The notes under the pieces were generated by a model. It was not told the origin of the DNA. It saw only the letters and a list, made by a program, of their open reading frames with translations, and did not search any database. Positions 16,150 through 25,692 of a stretch of 32,144 nt of DNA are shown piece after piece (position 1 is the first letter of the stretch; every line of letters starts with the position of its first letter). The stretch is from Candidatus Thorarchaeota archaeon (GTDB lineage Archaea > Asgardarchaeota > Thorarchaeia > Thorarchaeales > Thorarchaeaceae). The translations under genes and the position numbers were made by a program. The stretch spans positions 1 through 32,144 of the forward strand of contig JAEOSL010000029.1 of NCBI GenBank assembly GCA_016840385.1, written 5' to 3'.

Positions 16150-17439
16150 TTAGTCGGAGTATTTGGGTGTTTTGTGAGTGTCTGGTAGAATCTCTATCTT
16201 CAAGTCTGAAACATCTATTTTTCCTGACACGAGTCTTGGAATCAAAATATCTCGTGTTGACTGTAAAATGGAATTTTCCTTAGTCAGAATTAGGATAAGA
16301 TCTAACAATGGTGACACATCTGTATAAAAAAATTCGATAATTTCCTCTGGGGGTAAACATATTTTGAGCATCCGAAAAGTATCTGTGATTATTGTATCAA
16401 AGACTGCACCATGAGTCATTTTCTTTAGTTGGTCAACACATTCATGTGTTTTGTAGAATACAAAGAATTGATTGATATTGTTTTTTCCACGCAGTGCATA
16501 AGATGTTTGACTCATAGCCATTGGAACTGCAGGCATGACTACTCTACCCACTGTTCCTCTTGCAGTGATGAATACAGTATTTTTTGGATAGTTTTCACTC
16601 TTGCAGTTGTCAAGTCCCAATTGTGTAATGTGTCGTTCCGTGTCAAGGATATAGAATTCACCTTTGATATCTCTTGGTGTAAAGAATGGAATAGACCCAC
16701 TCCAATATTCCGGTTTATGAGTTCTTGGAGTTCCTCCACTCAGAATTTCCACCATCTCTGTGAAGGGTGCAACTCTCCAACCCTCAGGAATCTCCCCCAG
16801 TTCAGAGTCCACCAGCTCGACATCCTCATGCCCCGGGAACCTGAAGTGCACGAACCACTCCCGGTACAGCGCTCTAGCCATATCCTCAAGGAGCTGGATG
16901 CGACGACGGTTGTTCTCGATGAGGTCGTCGTAAGTTGAGAGAATTCCATCAATAGAGCTTTGAATATCTAAGGGTGGATATGGTACTTTTAATTCAGCAA
17001 GTTCACTTCCTCTAATACCAGCTGCTGCAACCTGCATAACAATTGTTTGCATATTTCCTTTCCCAACTGATGAGGTAAAATAGTAATAATAGTAGTAAGG
17101 ATTAGCTATCATCTGGTTTAACCTTACTCTGATTAAGTGTCCTTCAAATGTCACTATTTCTGGAGTTTCTATTATTATGGAAACTTTTCCTGCTCCCTCT
17201 TTTACGAGTGATTGCCTTGCAAAAATTAAATCACCCGGCTTAAGACTATATTTCTCAATCTCTCTCTCATTCATGGGAACGAGTTCCATTGTCGGATTTC
17301 GTATTCTATCATATTTGTATAATTCTCCCATATTGACCATCTTGTAACCTATACCTCTCACTCTTCTTGGTCTATTCAAACCATTCAATGAAGGTTCCAA
17401 ATACAATTCCTTCAATGAAATTTCTGACCAAGTACTCAT
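16150..17439 (-). CDS. hsdS: Type I restriction specificity subunit, copy 1 (tail truncated)
   Basis: The start is placed at ATG 17439 because GGAGAT lies 6 nt upstream; an in-frame ATG at 17463 has none. It has two target-recognition domains separated by the conserved helix STYDDLIENNRRRIQLLE (about residues 165-182). The second half is nearly the same as that of copy 2 (SGGTPRTHKPEYW, FITARGTVGRVVMPAVP), while the first half is unrelated in detail. It should therefore read a bipartite site sharing one half with copy 2. After TPKYSD a TAA (16150-16152) replaces the CAA of copy 2; the downstream frame still reads TLDQWLDGDDE, so the tail was lost by a nonsense change. Confidence 0.92.
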   Translation of the reverse strand: MSTWSEISLKELYLEPSLNGLNRPRRVRGIGYKMVNMGELYKYDRIRNPTMELVPMNEREIEKYSLKPGDLIFARQSLVKEGAGKVSIIIETPEIVTFEGHLIRVRLNQMIANPYYYYYYFTSSVGKGNMQTIVMQVAAAGIRGSELAELKVPYPPLDIQSSIDGILSTYDDLIENNRRRIQLLEDMARALYREWFVHFRFPGHEDVELVDSELGEIPEGWRVAPFTEMVEILSGGTPRTHKPEYWSGSIPFFTPRDIKGEFYILDTERHITQLGLDNCKSENYPKNTVFITARGTVGRVVMPAVPMAMSQTSYALRGKNNINQFFVFYKTHECVDQLKKMTHGAVFDTIITDTFRMLKICLPPEEIIEFFYTDVSPLLDLILILTKENSILQSTRDILIPRLVSGKIDVSDLKIEILPDTHKTPKYSD

Positions 17440-17485
17440 GAAATCATCTCCAAATTCTCTCATTTGTCGAATTACGTGCTGCGAA

Positions 17486-19099
17486 TCATGAGTTATTATC
17501 TAACAACTCATCCAAAACATTCTTGATACTCTTCTCTAGCTTGTGTGCTTCTTTCGTAAGGTCGTCAAATTCTTTCCTCATTCTCGTTAAGTTCTCAGTG
17601 AAATCGCCATCATCCTCTTCAACTTCTGCAACTCCTACGTATCGACCTGGATTCAAACTCCATCCTTGGTCTTCAACCTCATTCATAGAGGCAACCTTAC
17701 ACAAACCTGCAACATCCTGATACTTGCTATCTTCAAACAGTGTCTTCCAATCATCCAGAGAATCATGAGGAAGACTACTTTCTCCCTTCTTAAGATACAT
17801 AAACTCAGGTTCTTCCCCTCTATACAACCTCACAATGTTTGCAAGAAACTCGATCTGTGAGGGAGTATAATCCCTATGTGCCCTATCTAACTGTCTGAAT
17901 ACTTCTCGCGCGTCAATGAACAGAATCTTCTTCTCGCGATTCGACCCTTTTCTCCCTCGGTCGAAGAACCAGAGTGTACAGGGTAGCGTCACAGTGTAGA
18001 AGAAATTAGAGCCAATCGAAATGACGACGTCAACATCATCTCTCTCTAGGAGTTTCTTTCGTATCTCAAGCTCAGAACTCCGTGCATCACTTGCTGAGTT
18101 TGCCATCACGAAGCCTGCACGTCCCTTCTCATTCAGGGCACTATGGAAGATTTGAATCCAGAGATAGTTTCCATTATCAACTCGCGGAATTCCCAAACTG
18201 AACCGCGGATCATCCTTGATACGTTCCTTGTCCACCTTATCCACATTGAAAGGAGGATTGGCCATCACAAAGTCGAATTTTTCTACACTGTCATGGATAT
18301 CCTCATAGTAGCTGTTCCCTTCTCTGATATCCCCTGCGAGACCGTGGACTGCCATGTTCATCTTACAAAGTCGTACCGTCTGATCCACTCGTTCCTGTCC
18401 ATAGACACTAATCTCTTCACTGGGATTCTTCTTGTGTGCCTTCACAAATCGTGCGCTCTGAACGAACATGCCTCCGGAACCACATGCTGGATCATAGATT
18501 CGGCCATGGAAGGGTTCGATGATCTCCACAATCAATCTGACCAGAGCGGTAGGTGTGAAGAACTCACCACCCTTCTGTCCCTCGGTCATGGCGAATTTCC
18601 CTAGGAAGTACTCGTACACCTTCCCAAAGACATCACCCTCAACATCCATGGAGATCGAGTTGAATGTCCTGAGAAGGGAGAGCAGTACCTTGTCATCAAA
18701 CCGATGGTAGGTTCTTGGGAGCACACCTCGCAGGTCTTCATTTTCACTTTCGATTGCCTGCATTGCGTCATTGATTACCTTACCAACATCTGTTCCCTCG
18801 GGGAGTTTCATGAGATGAGAGAACTGTGCCTCTTTGGGGATGTAGAGTACTCCTGCTGCTTGGTAATCGAGCTTGCCAGTCTCTCTCCGTCGTTGGCTAC
18901 CACTCTTCTTTGTCTTCTTCTCTAGTTCTTTCTTCAAGTGTGTGAATCTGAAGTCTGCCCATTTCAGAAAGACTAGTCCGAGGACAGGTACTGAGTATTC
19001 ATGGGATCTGAGCTTTGAGTTTGCACGTAGTTCATCTGCTGCATCCCACAGATGTTTCTCTAGTGTGTTGTTGTTTGTTGACATGTGTGACTTCCCCAT
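17486..19099 (-). CDS. hsdM: Type I restriction-modification methyltransferase subunit
   Basis: The protein has 537 residues. The N-terminal HsdM helical domain ([13 protein letters not shown]) is followed by the adenine methyltransferase fold: [11 protein letters not shown] (202-212) binds S-adenosylmethionine and NPPF (281-284) is the catalytic motif for N6-adenine methylation. Two HsdM with one HsdS make the methylase; HsdR adds cleavage. ATG 19099 is the longest start; ATG 19084 (MSTNNN) with gggaag just upstream is an alternative. It is flanked by two hsdS genes in the same direction with short gaps. Confidence 0.95.
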   Translation of the reverse strand: MGKSHMSTNNNTLEKHLWDAADELRANSKLRSHEYSVPVLGLVFLKWADFRFTHLKKELEKKTKKSGSQRRRETGKLDYQAAGVLYIPKEAQFSHLMKLPEGTDVGKVINDAMQAIESENEDLRGVLPRTYHRFDDKVLLSLLRTFNSISMDVEGDVFGKVYEYFLGKFAMTEGQKGGEFFTPTALVRLIVEIIEPFHGRIYDPACGSGGMFVQSARFVKAHKKNPSEEISVYGQERVDQTVRLCKMNMAVHGLAGDIREGNSYYEDIHDSVEKFDFVMANPPFNVDKVDKERIKDDPRFSLGIPRVDNGNYLWIQIFHSALNEKGRAGFVMANSASDARSSELEIRKKLLERDDVDVVISIGSNFFYTVTLPCTLWFFDRGRKGSNREKKILFIDAREVFRQLDRAHRDYTPSQIEFLANIVRLYRGEEPEFMYLKKGESSLPHDSLDDWKTLFEDSKYQDVAGLCKVASMNEVEDQGWSLNPGRYVGVAEVEEDDGDFTENLTRMRKEFDDLTKEAHKLEKSIKNVLDELLDNNS

Positions 19100-19136
19100 T
19101 TACTGCGATGAAGGGTGGGATTTGAGGTTTTCTGAA

Positions 19137-20483
19137 TTATTCTTCCTCGTTGTCTTCGTCTAGCCACTTGTCTAGAGTTGATTGGCCAGACTCTATGGAT
19201 GGTTTGTGAGTGTCTGTTGGGATATCTATCTCGAAGTCAGAAACATCAAGCTTTCCTGACACGAGTCTTGGAAGCAAAATATCTCGAGTCGACTGTAAAA
19301 CGGAATTTTGCTTAATCTGAATTAAGATGAGATCTAGCAATAGTGATACAGCTGTACAAAAAGAGGTGATAATTTCCTTAGGAGGTAAACTTATTTTGAG
19401 CATCCGAAAAGTTTCTGTGATTATTGTATCAAAGACTGCACCATGAGTCATCTTCTTCAATTGGTCTACACATTCAAGAGTTTTATAGAATACAAATGCT
19501 TGCTCGATGTTATGTCTTCCCCGTAATGCATATGATGTTTGACTCATTGCCATTGGAACTGCTGGCATAACTACTCGACCGACAGTTCCTCTTGCTGTAA
19601 TGAAAACTGTATCTTTTGGAAAATCTTCACTCTTGCAATTATCAAGTCCCAACCTAGTTATGTGTCTCTCAGTATCAAGAATATAGAATCCGTCTTTGAT
19701 ATCTCTCGGTGTGAAGAAAGGAATAGTTCCATTCCAATATTCGGGTTTATGAGTTCTTGGAGTTCCTCCACTCAGAATATCCGCCATTTCTGTGAAAGGT
19801 GTAACTCTCCATCCCTCGGGTATCGCTCCCAGTTCAGAGTCTACCATCTCGACATCCTCATGCCCCGGGAACCTGAAGTGCACGAACCACTCCCGATACA
19901 GTGCCCTGGCCATCTCCTCAAGGAGCTGGATACGACGACGGTTGTTCTCGATGAGGTCGTCGTAAGTGGAGAGTACTGAACTTAGTACCTTTTGTTCTGA
20001 TATACTCGGTAGAGTAAGTTCTAATTCTGCTAAACTAGACTGTGTAATGTTAATTATGGCTGAGCCCCCAGAAACAGAAATCAATTGTTTCCGATAGTTT
20101 TGGGATCTTAGTACGTAAGTAAGAAATAGAGAGTCGACTGACTTGGGATATGGTCGGAATCTTATTACGAATCCGCAATGTACGGTTTCGTTATCATTTC
20201 TATCAGACATACAAACTTGACCTATACCTGATCTCTTTACTGATGATCGGGCGAAAAACAAATCTCCCTTCCCAACATAGTAGTTCTCAATTCCCCTTAT
20301 TTCTCCGATATTGACGAGGTCCAACGAATCAAATTCTAAGTATGGTCCATCTCGATACAAATCCTTCACATTGATGAGTCTGAGACCCGACCCTTTCTTG
20401 GATCTTGAAAAATTCACACCATTTCTAAAATCGCCTAATGATCCCATTTTAACAGGTAGCCAATCTGTTCTCGAAGATTTCAA
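19137..20483 (-). CDS. hsdS: Type I restriction specificity subunit, copy 2
   Basis: The protein has 448 residues from TTG 20483, with GAGGGG about 6 nt upstream. The first recognition domain (GDFRNGVNFSRSKKGSG to the central helix) differs from copy 1; the central helix and second domain are nearly identical, over about 820 bp (19156-19976 against 16124-16943). The C-terminal tail STLDKWLDEDNEEE is complete here. It is the first gene of the operon, so both specificities could be made at once, or swapped by recombination through the shared half. Confidence 0.93.
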   Translation of the reverse strand: MKSSRTDWLPVKMGSLGDFRNGVNFSRSKKGSGLRLINVKDLYRDGPYLEFDSLDLVNIGEIRGIENYYVGKGDLFFARSSVKRSGIGQVCMSDRNDNETVHCGFVIRFRPYPKSVDSLFLTYVLRSQNYRKQLISVSGGSAIINITQSSLAELELTLPSISEQKVLSSVLSTYDDLIENNRRRIQLLEEMARALYREWFVHFRFPGHEDVEMVDSELGAIPEGWRVTPFTEMADILSGGTPRTHKPEYWNGTIPFFTPRDIKDGFYILDTERHITRLGLDNCKSEDFPKDTVFITARGTVGRVVMPAVPMAMSQTSYALRGRHNIEQAFVFYKTLECVDQLKKMTHGAVFDTIITETFRMLKISLPPKEIITSFCTAVSLLLDLILIQIKQNSVLQSTRDILLPRLVSGKLDVSDFEIDIPTDTHKPSIESGQSTLDKWLDEDNEEE

Positions 20484-20647
20484 AATAACCCCTCTGCTCT
20501 GCGTGCGGATTATCTACTGCAAAGACAATTTGTAAAAACTGCTTCGTCCATTTAGTCCTTCTTATTGCTAAGTGAATACAATGACAAAGTAGTTTTCTCA
20601 AATCGTGAGGGCTTTTGTTCTCTCTGATTTTAAAAAGAAAGAGTAAA

Positions 20648-20664
20648 GGGGATTAATATTCCCC
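20648..20664 (-). terminator. Hairpin downstream of R12
   Basis: GGGGA pairs with TCCCC around a 7-nt AT loop, with partial extension of the arms. The stem is shorter and shifted against the other copies, but it lies in the equivalent place past the R12 stop codon. Confidence 0.4.
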
Positions 20665-20674
20665 TCTCTTGAAA

Positions 20675-20740
20675 CTACATCTGTTTCTCTTGCTTGTAAG
20701 ACAAATATTCTGGCCCAAAGATCTCACGAGCCATGACGAT
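20675..20740 (-). repeat. R12: acyl-CoA dehydrogenase 3'-end repeat
   Basis: Full-length with intact frame. Peptide changes are Pro to Ser and Arg to Lys near the end; the other differences are silent. It lies 17 bp before the HerA-like gene and is the last copy before the anchor gene. Confidence 0.92.
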
Positions 20741-20757
20741 GTACTTTCTCAAGTAAT

Positions 20758-23373
20758 GTGGGCTTCTTTAGCAATCAGTCCCATAGATTATTGGGAAAAA
20801 TAGTGTCTCAAGATGATGAACGAACACAACATACCTTCGAAGTAGTGAATATACCTCGTTCATATATCGAGAGTAATCTTACCCCCAAACAAACCAATGT
20901 ACAGAGCTGGGATTCAAAGAAGGTAAATCATGTCTTTGGTCGTTTTCTGAACACCCTCCTCCATGCAGATCTTACCACTGGTTACAGAATTGAAACAGAC
21001 AAAGGCGCTACTCGGGTTCTCTACTTGTTACCCAATCAGAAATCTTCTCCGCATATGTTTGAAACTATCTACCGAGCTCATTTTCAAGACTTCGACATTC
21101 GACCTACTGAAAACTCTCTGCGAGTTGATGCGGAAGATAATGTTCATGTCTGTGTCATAACCGGAGTACCCCAGAATTCCAAGCAATCCCTCGATACCCT
21201 AACAGATATCATGACAAAGTTTTCTGGTCGTGCTTTTTATCAAGTGATTGCTATTCCTGCTAATCCTAGTAGGTTGAACAGATATGCAGCAAAACACAAA
21301 CTGAAATCTGCATTAGAGAAATCCCAACGACAGCAGACACAACAAGGTTGGCTCGGACAAGAGATTCGACCTCAGATTGATGTTGATAGTTTGTTGGACT
21401 CCGAAGATTTGAAGAAGCAGTATGAGCGACTCTCAACAGATAGGGTCTTCAAGTGTCACATAACACTTGCCTTCTGGGGTCATTCCGATGCAGAAGCACA
21501 CCTTCGAACTGCAGTGAATGCGCTTATTGGGTCTATATCATCAACCAAAAAGAAGACTCGTCTAAAGACAAGATATGTGTCTGGATCTCTCGCAATCAAA
21601 GTTGCTCGGGGAAAACAGAAACGCAAGACCACAGAGATGACCGCAGAGGATGCAGTTCCCCTCTTTGAATTACCTCACAATGAGATTGGACTGCAAGCCT
21701 CCTCTCCAGCTTCTTTCTCTTCGACAGGCACATCCAAACAGCCACCGCAACAAGAGAAGCTCGGTATCTTCAGACAGAACCAGCTTGCATTAGGACCACT
21801 CTATCGTTTCTCATCTCTCGATAAGACTCGAATCAAGTATCTGCCTCTCCAAGACCTTAGGAAGCATTGTCTGATTGTTGGAAAGACTGGGTCTGGTAAG
21901 AGCACTACAAAAAATCGGTTGGTCATTGATGCATGGTACAATGGTGTGCCAAGCCTTCTTCTCGAACCTGCAAAGACAGATGCAAGAATCCTCATGGGTG
22001 CAATCCCTGAACTTAGAGTCTTCACTCTAGGAAAAGAAACCGTCACACCTTTCCGAAACAATCCCTTTCATGTTGATGAAGGAGTATCAATTCAACTCCA
22101 CATCAATCTCCTCTATACCTGCTTTGTTGCTGGATGGCCTGTCTATGGTATCCTCTCTAATCATGTCAGACGAGTGCTCAATCAGACCTATGTAAATAAT
22201 GGATGGGACCCTCTGAATGAGGTCCGCGGAAAACCAATCACTCTTGATATGTTTCGTGATGAAGTGGAACGATATTGCGAATCGCATCTCAGCTATGGTA
22301 GCGAGTTATCACAAGACTTCAGAGGGGCACTGCTTGCACGAGCCGAGGATTTGTGTGACTCATCTCGGGCCGCCATCTTCAATACGATTGAGAATCTCCC
22401 GATGGATGAATTCCTATCTGTTCCGACCATTGTTGAACTGGACCATCTTGGAGACCCAGAGTTCGTTTCTTTTGTTCTGAGCCTGCTTCTTGTTCGAGTC
22501 TACGAGCACATCAGGATGCTTGGGCCTTCATCAACTCTGAGGAATCTACTGGTCATAGATGAAGCGCACCGTGTGCTTGAGGAACTTCCAAAGACCCTTG
22601 ACATGAGTGAGGGGACGGTTTCCAAGCGTCATGCTATTGACCAGTTGGTGAATCTGATATCTGAAGCGAGAAGTCTAGGACTTGGTGTGATTCTTGCTGA
22701 CCAGATACCAACCCGAATCGCCCGAGATGCTATCAAGAATTGCCACAACATCTTCATACACAAGCTCACTAGTCCAGAAGACCTCGAACTCATGGCTCGA
22801 GAAACTGGATGTAACAAAGAGCAGGCTGAGCACATTGCTTACCTGAAGGATGGTGAGGTCATCGTCCGTGGTGCATCAGATAATGCTCCTTTTGATGTCC
22901 AGATTCATTATGATCCCGACGATCATCCCGCGATGTTCAATACTTGGACTGAAGCTCACGTTCGGGAGCGAATGCATGAGTTCTATGCAGCATACCCAGG
23001 GTTTGCAAAAACTCCTGATATTCCTGACCTGAATTCTCGAGTAGTTCTATATGACACCCCACAGGAGGAAACAGCGTATCTAACAATACAGGTTGAAGAC
23101 ATTGTAGAAACCACAACCTTCAGGGACATCTATCTCGAGTCAATAGCAGAAGACGAGCAAGATCCTCTCGGTCGAAAACTGGAGGACATGATTGCTCACT
23201 ACGCAGTCTATCTTCCCCATCTTTCAAAACAACCAGCTGAGCTTGCAGTCACATTGTTAGAGACCGCCATGGTTGCTTATGGTCCTCCTCACATTCAACC
23301 TGATATAGACCTCATCACCCAACTTGTTTTGGAGAAGCTGAAAGACCCAGAGAACCTACGAAGGAGGGGCTGA
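20758..23373 (+). CDS. HerA/FtsK-superfamily ATPase
   Basis: The protein has about 871 residues. The GTG start at 20758 is uncertain, with no ribosome site. After an N-terminal domain of about 360 residues comes the ATPase core: GKTGSGKS (375-382, Walker A), then EPAKTDARIL, and LLVIDEAHRVLEELP with D601-E602 (Walker B), then EARSLGLGVILADQIPTRI and a C-terminal region resembling archaeal HerA, VirB4 and DUF87 proteins. Such enzymes form hexamers that pump DNA or protein, and in archaea often pair with a nuclease. The next gene starts 2 nt after its stop with a strong ribosome site inside its 3' end, so the two are translationally coupled. A role in DNA processing or defence is inferred. Confidence 0.85.
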   Translation: MGFFSNQSHRLLGKIVSQDDERTQHTFEVVNIPRSYIESNLTPKQTNVQSWDSKKVNHVFGRFLNTLLHADLTTGYRIETDKGATRVLYLLPNQKSSPHMFETIYRAHFQDFDIRPTENSLRVDAEDNVHVCVITGVPQNSKQSLDTLTDIMTKFSGRAFYQVIAIPANPSRLNRYAAKHKLKSALEKSQRQQTQQGWLGQEIRPQIDVDSLLDSEDLKKQYERLSTDRVFKCHITLAFWGHSDAEAHLRTAVNALIGSISSTKKKTRLKTRYVSGSLAIKVARGKQKRKTTEMTAEDAVPLFELPHNEIGLQASSPASFSSTGTSKQPPQQEKLGIFRQNQLALGPLYRFSSLDKTRIKYLPLQDLRKHCLIVGKTGSGKSTTKNRLVIDAWYNGVPSLLLEPAKTDARILMGAIPELRVFTLGKETVTPFRNNPFHVDEGVSIQLHINLLYTCFVAGWPVYGILSNHVRRVLNQTYVNNGWDPLNEVRGKPITLDMFRDEVERYCESHLSYGSELSQDFRGALLARAEDLCDSSRAAIFNTIENLPMDEFLSVPTIVELDHLGDPEFVSFVLSLLLVRVYEHIRMLGPSSTLRNLLVIDEAHRVLEELPKTLDMSEGTVSKRHAIDQLVNLISEARSLGLGVILADQIPTRIARDAIKNCHNIFIHKLTSPEDLELMARETGCNKEQAEHIAYLKDGEVIVRGASDNAPFDVQIHYDPDDHPAMFNTWTEAHVRERMHEFYAAYPGFAKTPDIPDLNSRVVLYDTPQEETAYLTIQVEDIVETTTFRDIYLESIAEDEQDPLGRKLEDMIAHYAVYLPHLSKQPAELAVTLLETAMVAYGPPHIQPDIDLITQLVLEKLKDPENLRRRG
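23363..23369 (+). promoter_or_regulatory. Ribosome site coupling the ATPase and nuclease genes
   Basis: GGAGGGG lies 5 nt before GTG 23375 and inside the last codons of the ATPase gene. It decides the GTG start of the downstream gene. Confidence 0.7.
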
Positions 23374-23374
23374 G

Positions 23375-25669
23375 GTGCCTCCTGAGTTCAGACCTAGTGA
23401 ACGGAGTAAGAAAAAGAAGGAACCCCTGAAACCAAAGGAACCGAAGACGATTGATGATATTGTAGATGACATCATGAAGGATTACCGCGACCAGCAGCGC
23501 GAGTTAGGTAATGTGGACAACTGGGGACAGCCAAAGGAGAAGCTGGACAAGAGGAAGGTCGAGAAATGGGTTCGAAAGAATCTACCAAAGCTGCAGGGTG
23601 ATGAGGGGCAAGCAAAGAAGAAGGGAAAGAAGAGGTTCTTTCCTTCAGCTCCTGAGGGGTTGTCCGAGGCAATTGGTAGTAAACTAAAAGGGAAGAGTGA
23701 TGGTCAAAAAGATAAACCAAAGATCCCAAAGGTGCCAAAGATAGGCAAACCAGAAAGGCCTACTTTAAAGACACCGAATGCTTCCAGACCCCGGAGATCC
23801 AATCCCTCATCAAAAGAGAAGAAAGCACCCAAGCCAAGGTCACCATCCAAGAGAGAACCTGGGTCAAAGGTGAGAATTCCTCCTCTAAAGGAAAAGACTG
23901 GAAGTACCTCTGATAGTAAAAAGAAACCAATTTCCACAGATACTAAGAAACCAAAATTATCACCTCGAGAAAAGAAGACTCCTCAATTGAAGAAACCCTC
24001 AAACAAAGAAAGCAAGGAACGACTCGGTCCAAAACTCAAGATGAAACCTCCTGAAGTACGAGGAGAAAAGATCACTTCAAAGAAACGATTGCGAGAGTTG
24101 ACTGATGGTGAGTACTCTGCCCTCAAGAAGAAGAAGGACTTTCCTCAGCGGATGAAGGAGGCTGAGTTACATCAGGACTTGATGAAGAAGTACGCAGGTA
24201 AGGAACGTATCGAACATGGGGAGATAACAAAGATTGCAAAGGAGCTGGGTGTTGATCGTGAAACAGTTTCTAACTGGGTGACGAAGGGGATGAATCCTCG
24301 ACTCTACACCTACATGAATTGGTCCATTCCCAAGAGTGAGGCTGCTGAAAAAGTACGCAAGTTACAGGAAGCGAACAAGGGGATTCGGAATTTGCAGGAT
24401 GTAAAGAAGCGCTTGGATAACTACTACTTGGGACCAGAGGAGCGAGCAGCTAAGTTCCACAAACGAGAACTCAAGAAGATGGACAAGTATTTCGAGTTCT
24501 TAGATACTTACAAGGAAGGCGGGCTTCATCTTGAGATTGCTAAGGAGGTGGGATTATCCGATGCTGGTTCTCGCGCATATCTCGATGGAGCAACTCCTCG
24601 TCTGGTTGAGCTTGCACGTCAGATCCCTTCCGAGGTACTTCGTGAGGGACACAAGTGGCTCCCTCAAAAATATGACCATGGTGGGCACGGTGGGAAGTGG
24701 AGCGACTGGATTCAGGTCCCTGAGAAGATCACCGATTACAACCAGGTCATGGATGTGGTCAAACAACTCAAGCCCCTTGATAATGCTGATATGAGGAGAT
24801 GGGAGAAGAAGTATGGAGGAGATTATTCCCATGAAGAGAGTTTCATGCATATGTTGGGAACCTATGTTTCTGACTCAGGAGTTCCCTCTTCAACGACAAG
24901 TGCAATTTCATTCGGTATGAACTTGAGTAAAGGATATGAATGGAGTAAAGACTTCGGTGAAGCATCTTGCTATAATCTTGGAAAAATCGGAATCAAGGCA
25001 CATAGAGTATCAGATATTGCCGCCGCAACATCAAAAATCAATACACCATATGGTGAAAGAACAATTTCAGGCAAAGAACAATATCAATGGGTGAGTGAGA
25101 ACTCTCCAATTCTTAGATGGATTAGAAAATCCTGTCTTGGATATAATGAAACTCCGAAAACCTATCAAGAAGTCGATGGGAAGTGGATATTAAATGCACC
25201 TGAGAACCTACGTAGATCTTTCTTACAAGGGTACTCGGATGGGGATGGTGGTGTTTCTAAGACAAGCTACTATTTTACAATTTCAACACATTCGGATCAT
25301 GATTTTGTTGAAAAGATTCTAGGAAGTTTTGGAGTTGATACATATCGTTCAAAGACATATGTACGAACAGCTGGAATTGATGCTGTTCGCGAGATCGAAA
25401 AAATTCCTCCTTTTATGTATGCAACTGATAGACAGGAAGCTCTTGAAAAGACTGTAAAGATGATAGATGCGAGAAGGACTGCGTTGGTTTCCAATCCTCC
25501 ATCAAAGGCTGAAATTGATTCAATGAATACTCTTCGACAGGATGGAATGTCTTACGGGGAAATTGGCGAAAAACTTTACGATCAATATGGATATTCATTG
25601 GATCCTCGAAACATATGGAAAATATTACAAGATGGACAACAAAAAAAGAAAGAGAAAAAGAGAGCATAA
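23375..25669 (+). CDS. LAGLIDADG nuclease-like protein with helix-turn-helix motifs
   Basis: The protein has 764 residues from GTG 23375. Residues 1-240 are Lys/Pro/Ser-rich and probably disordered. Helix-turn-helix segments follow at about 283-305 (GEITKIAKELGVDRETVSNW) and 384-405 (HLEIAKEVGLSDAGSRAYL), with a third candidate near 708-750 (MSYGEIGEKLYDQYGYSLD). Between them are two LAGLIDADG-type helices: MLGTYVSDSG (493-502, acid D500) and FLQGYSDGDGG (616-626, acid D624), the spacing of a single-chain homing endonuclease. It is not an intein: no splice-junction Cys or His-Asn is seen. The nuclease half looks AT-richer than the first half. The product is a DNA-binding protein, probably a site-specific nuclease; a role in moving cassettes is inference. 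Confidence 0.78.
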   Translation: MPPEFRPSERSKKKKEPLKPKEPKTIDDIVDDIMKDYRDQQRELGNVDNWGQPKEKLDKRKVEKWVRKNLPKLQGDEGQAKKKGKKRFFPSAPEGLSEAIGSKLKGKSDGQKDKPKIPKVPKIGKPERPTLKTPNASRPRRSNPSSKEKKAPKPRSPSKREPGSKVRIPPLKEKTGSTSDSKKKPISTDTKKPKLSPREKKTPQLKKPSNKESKERLGPKLKMKPPEVRGEKITSKKRLRELTDGEYSALKKKKDFPQRMKEAELHQDLMKKYAGKERIEHGEITKIAKELGVDRETVSNWVTKGMNPRLYTYMNWSIPKSEAAEKVRKLQEANKGIRNLQDVKKRLDNYYLGPEERAAKFHKRELKKMDKYFEFLDTYKEGGLHLEIAKEVGLSDAGSRAYLDGATPRLVELARQIPSEVLREGHKWLPQKYDHGGHGGKWSDWIQVPEKITDYNQVMDVVKQLKPLDNADMRRWEKKYGGDYSHEESFMHMLGTYVSDSGVPSSTTSAISFGMNLSKGYEWSKDFGEASCYNLGKIGIKAHRVSDIAAATSKINTPYGERTISGKEQYQWVSENSPILRWIRKSCLGYNETPKTYQEVDGKWILNAPENLRRSFLQGYSDGDGGVSKTSYYFTISTHSDHDFVEKILGSFGVDTYRSKTYVRTAGIDAVREIEKIPPFMYATDRQEALEKTVKMIDARRTALVSNPPSKAEIDSMNTLRQDGMSYGEIGEKLYDQYGYSLDPRNIWKILQDGQQKKKEKKRA

Positions 25670-25670
25670 G

Positions 25671-25683
25671 CCCCCTTTTTTAA
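25671..25683 (+). terminator. T-rich terminator of the ATPase-nuclease operon
   Basis: cccccttttttaaaa begins 2 nt after the stop codon of the LAGLIDADG gene, typical of an archaeal U-rich terminator without a stem. Confidence 0.5.
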
Positions 25684-25692
25684 AATATGGGT

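Noticed and set aside
16429..19163. Plus-strand open frames over hsdS and hsdM
   Set aside because: They mirror conserved restriction-system genes; their similarity to each other follows from the hsdS duplication.
24850..25669. An intein in the protein downstream of the ATPase
   Set aside because: LAGLIDADG helices are present but no N-terminal splice residue block or C-terminal His-Asn junction with resumed host sequence could be found.
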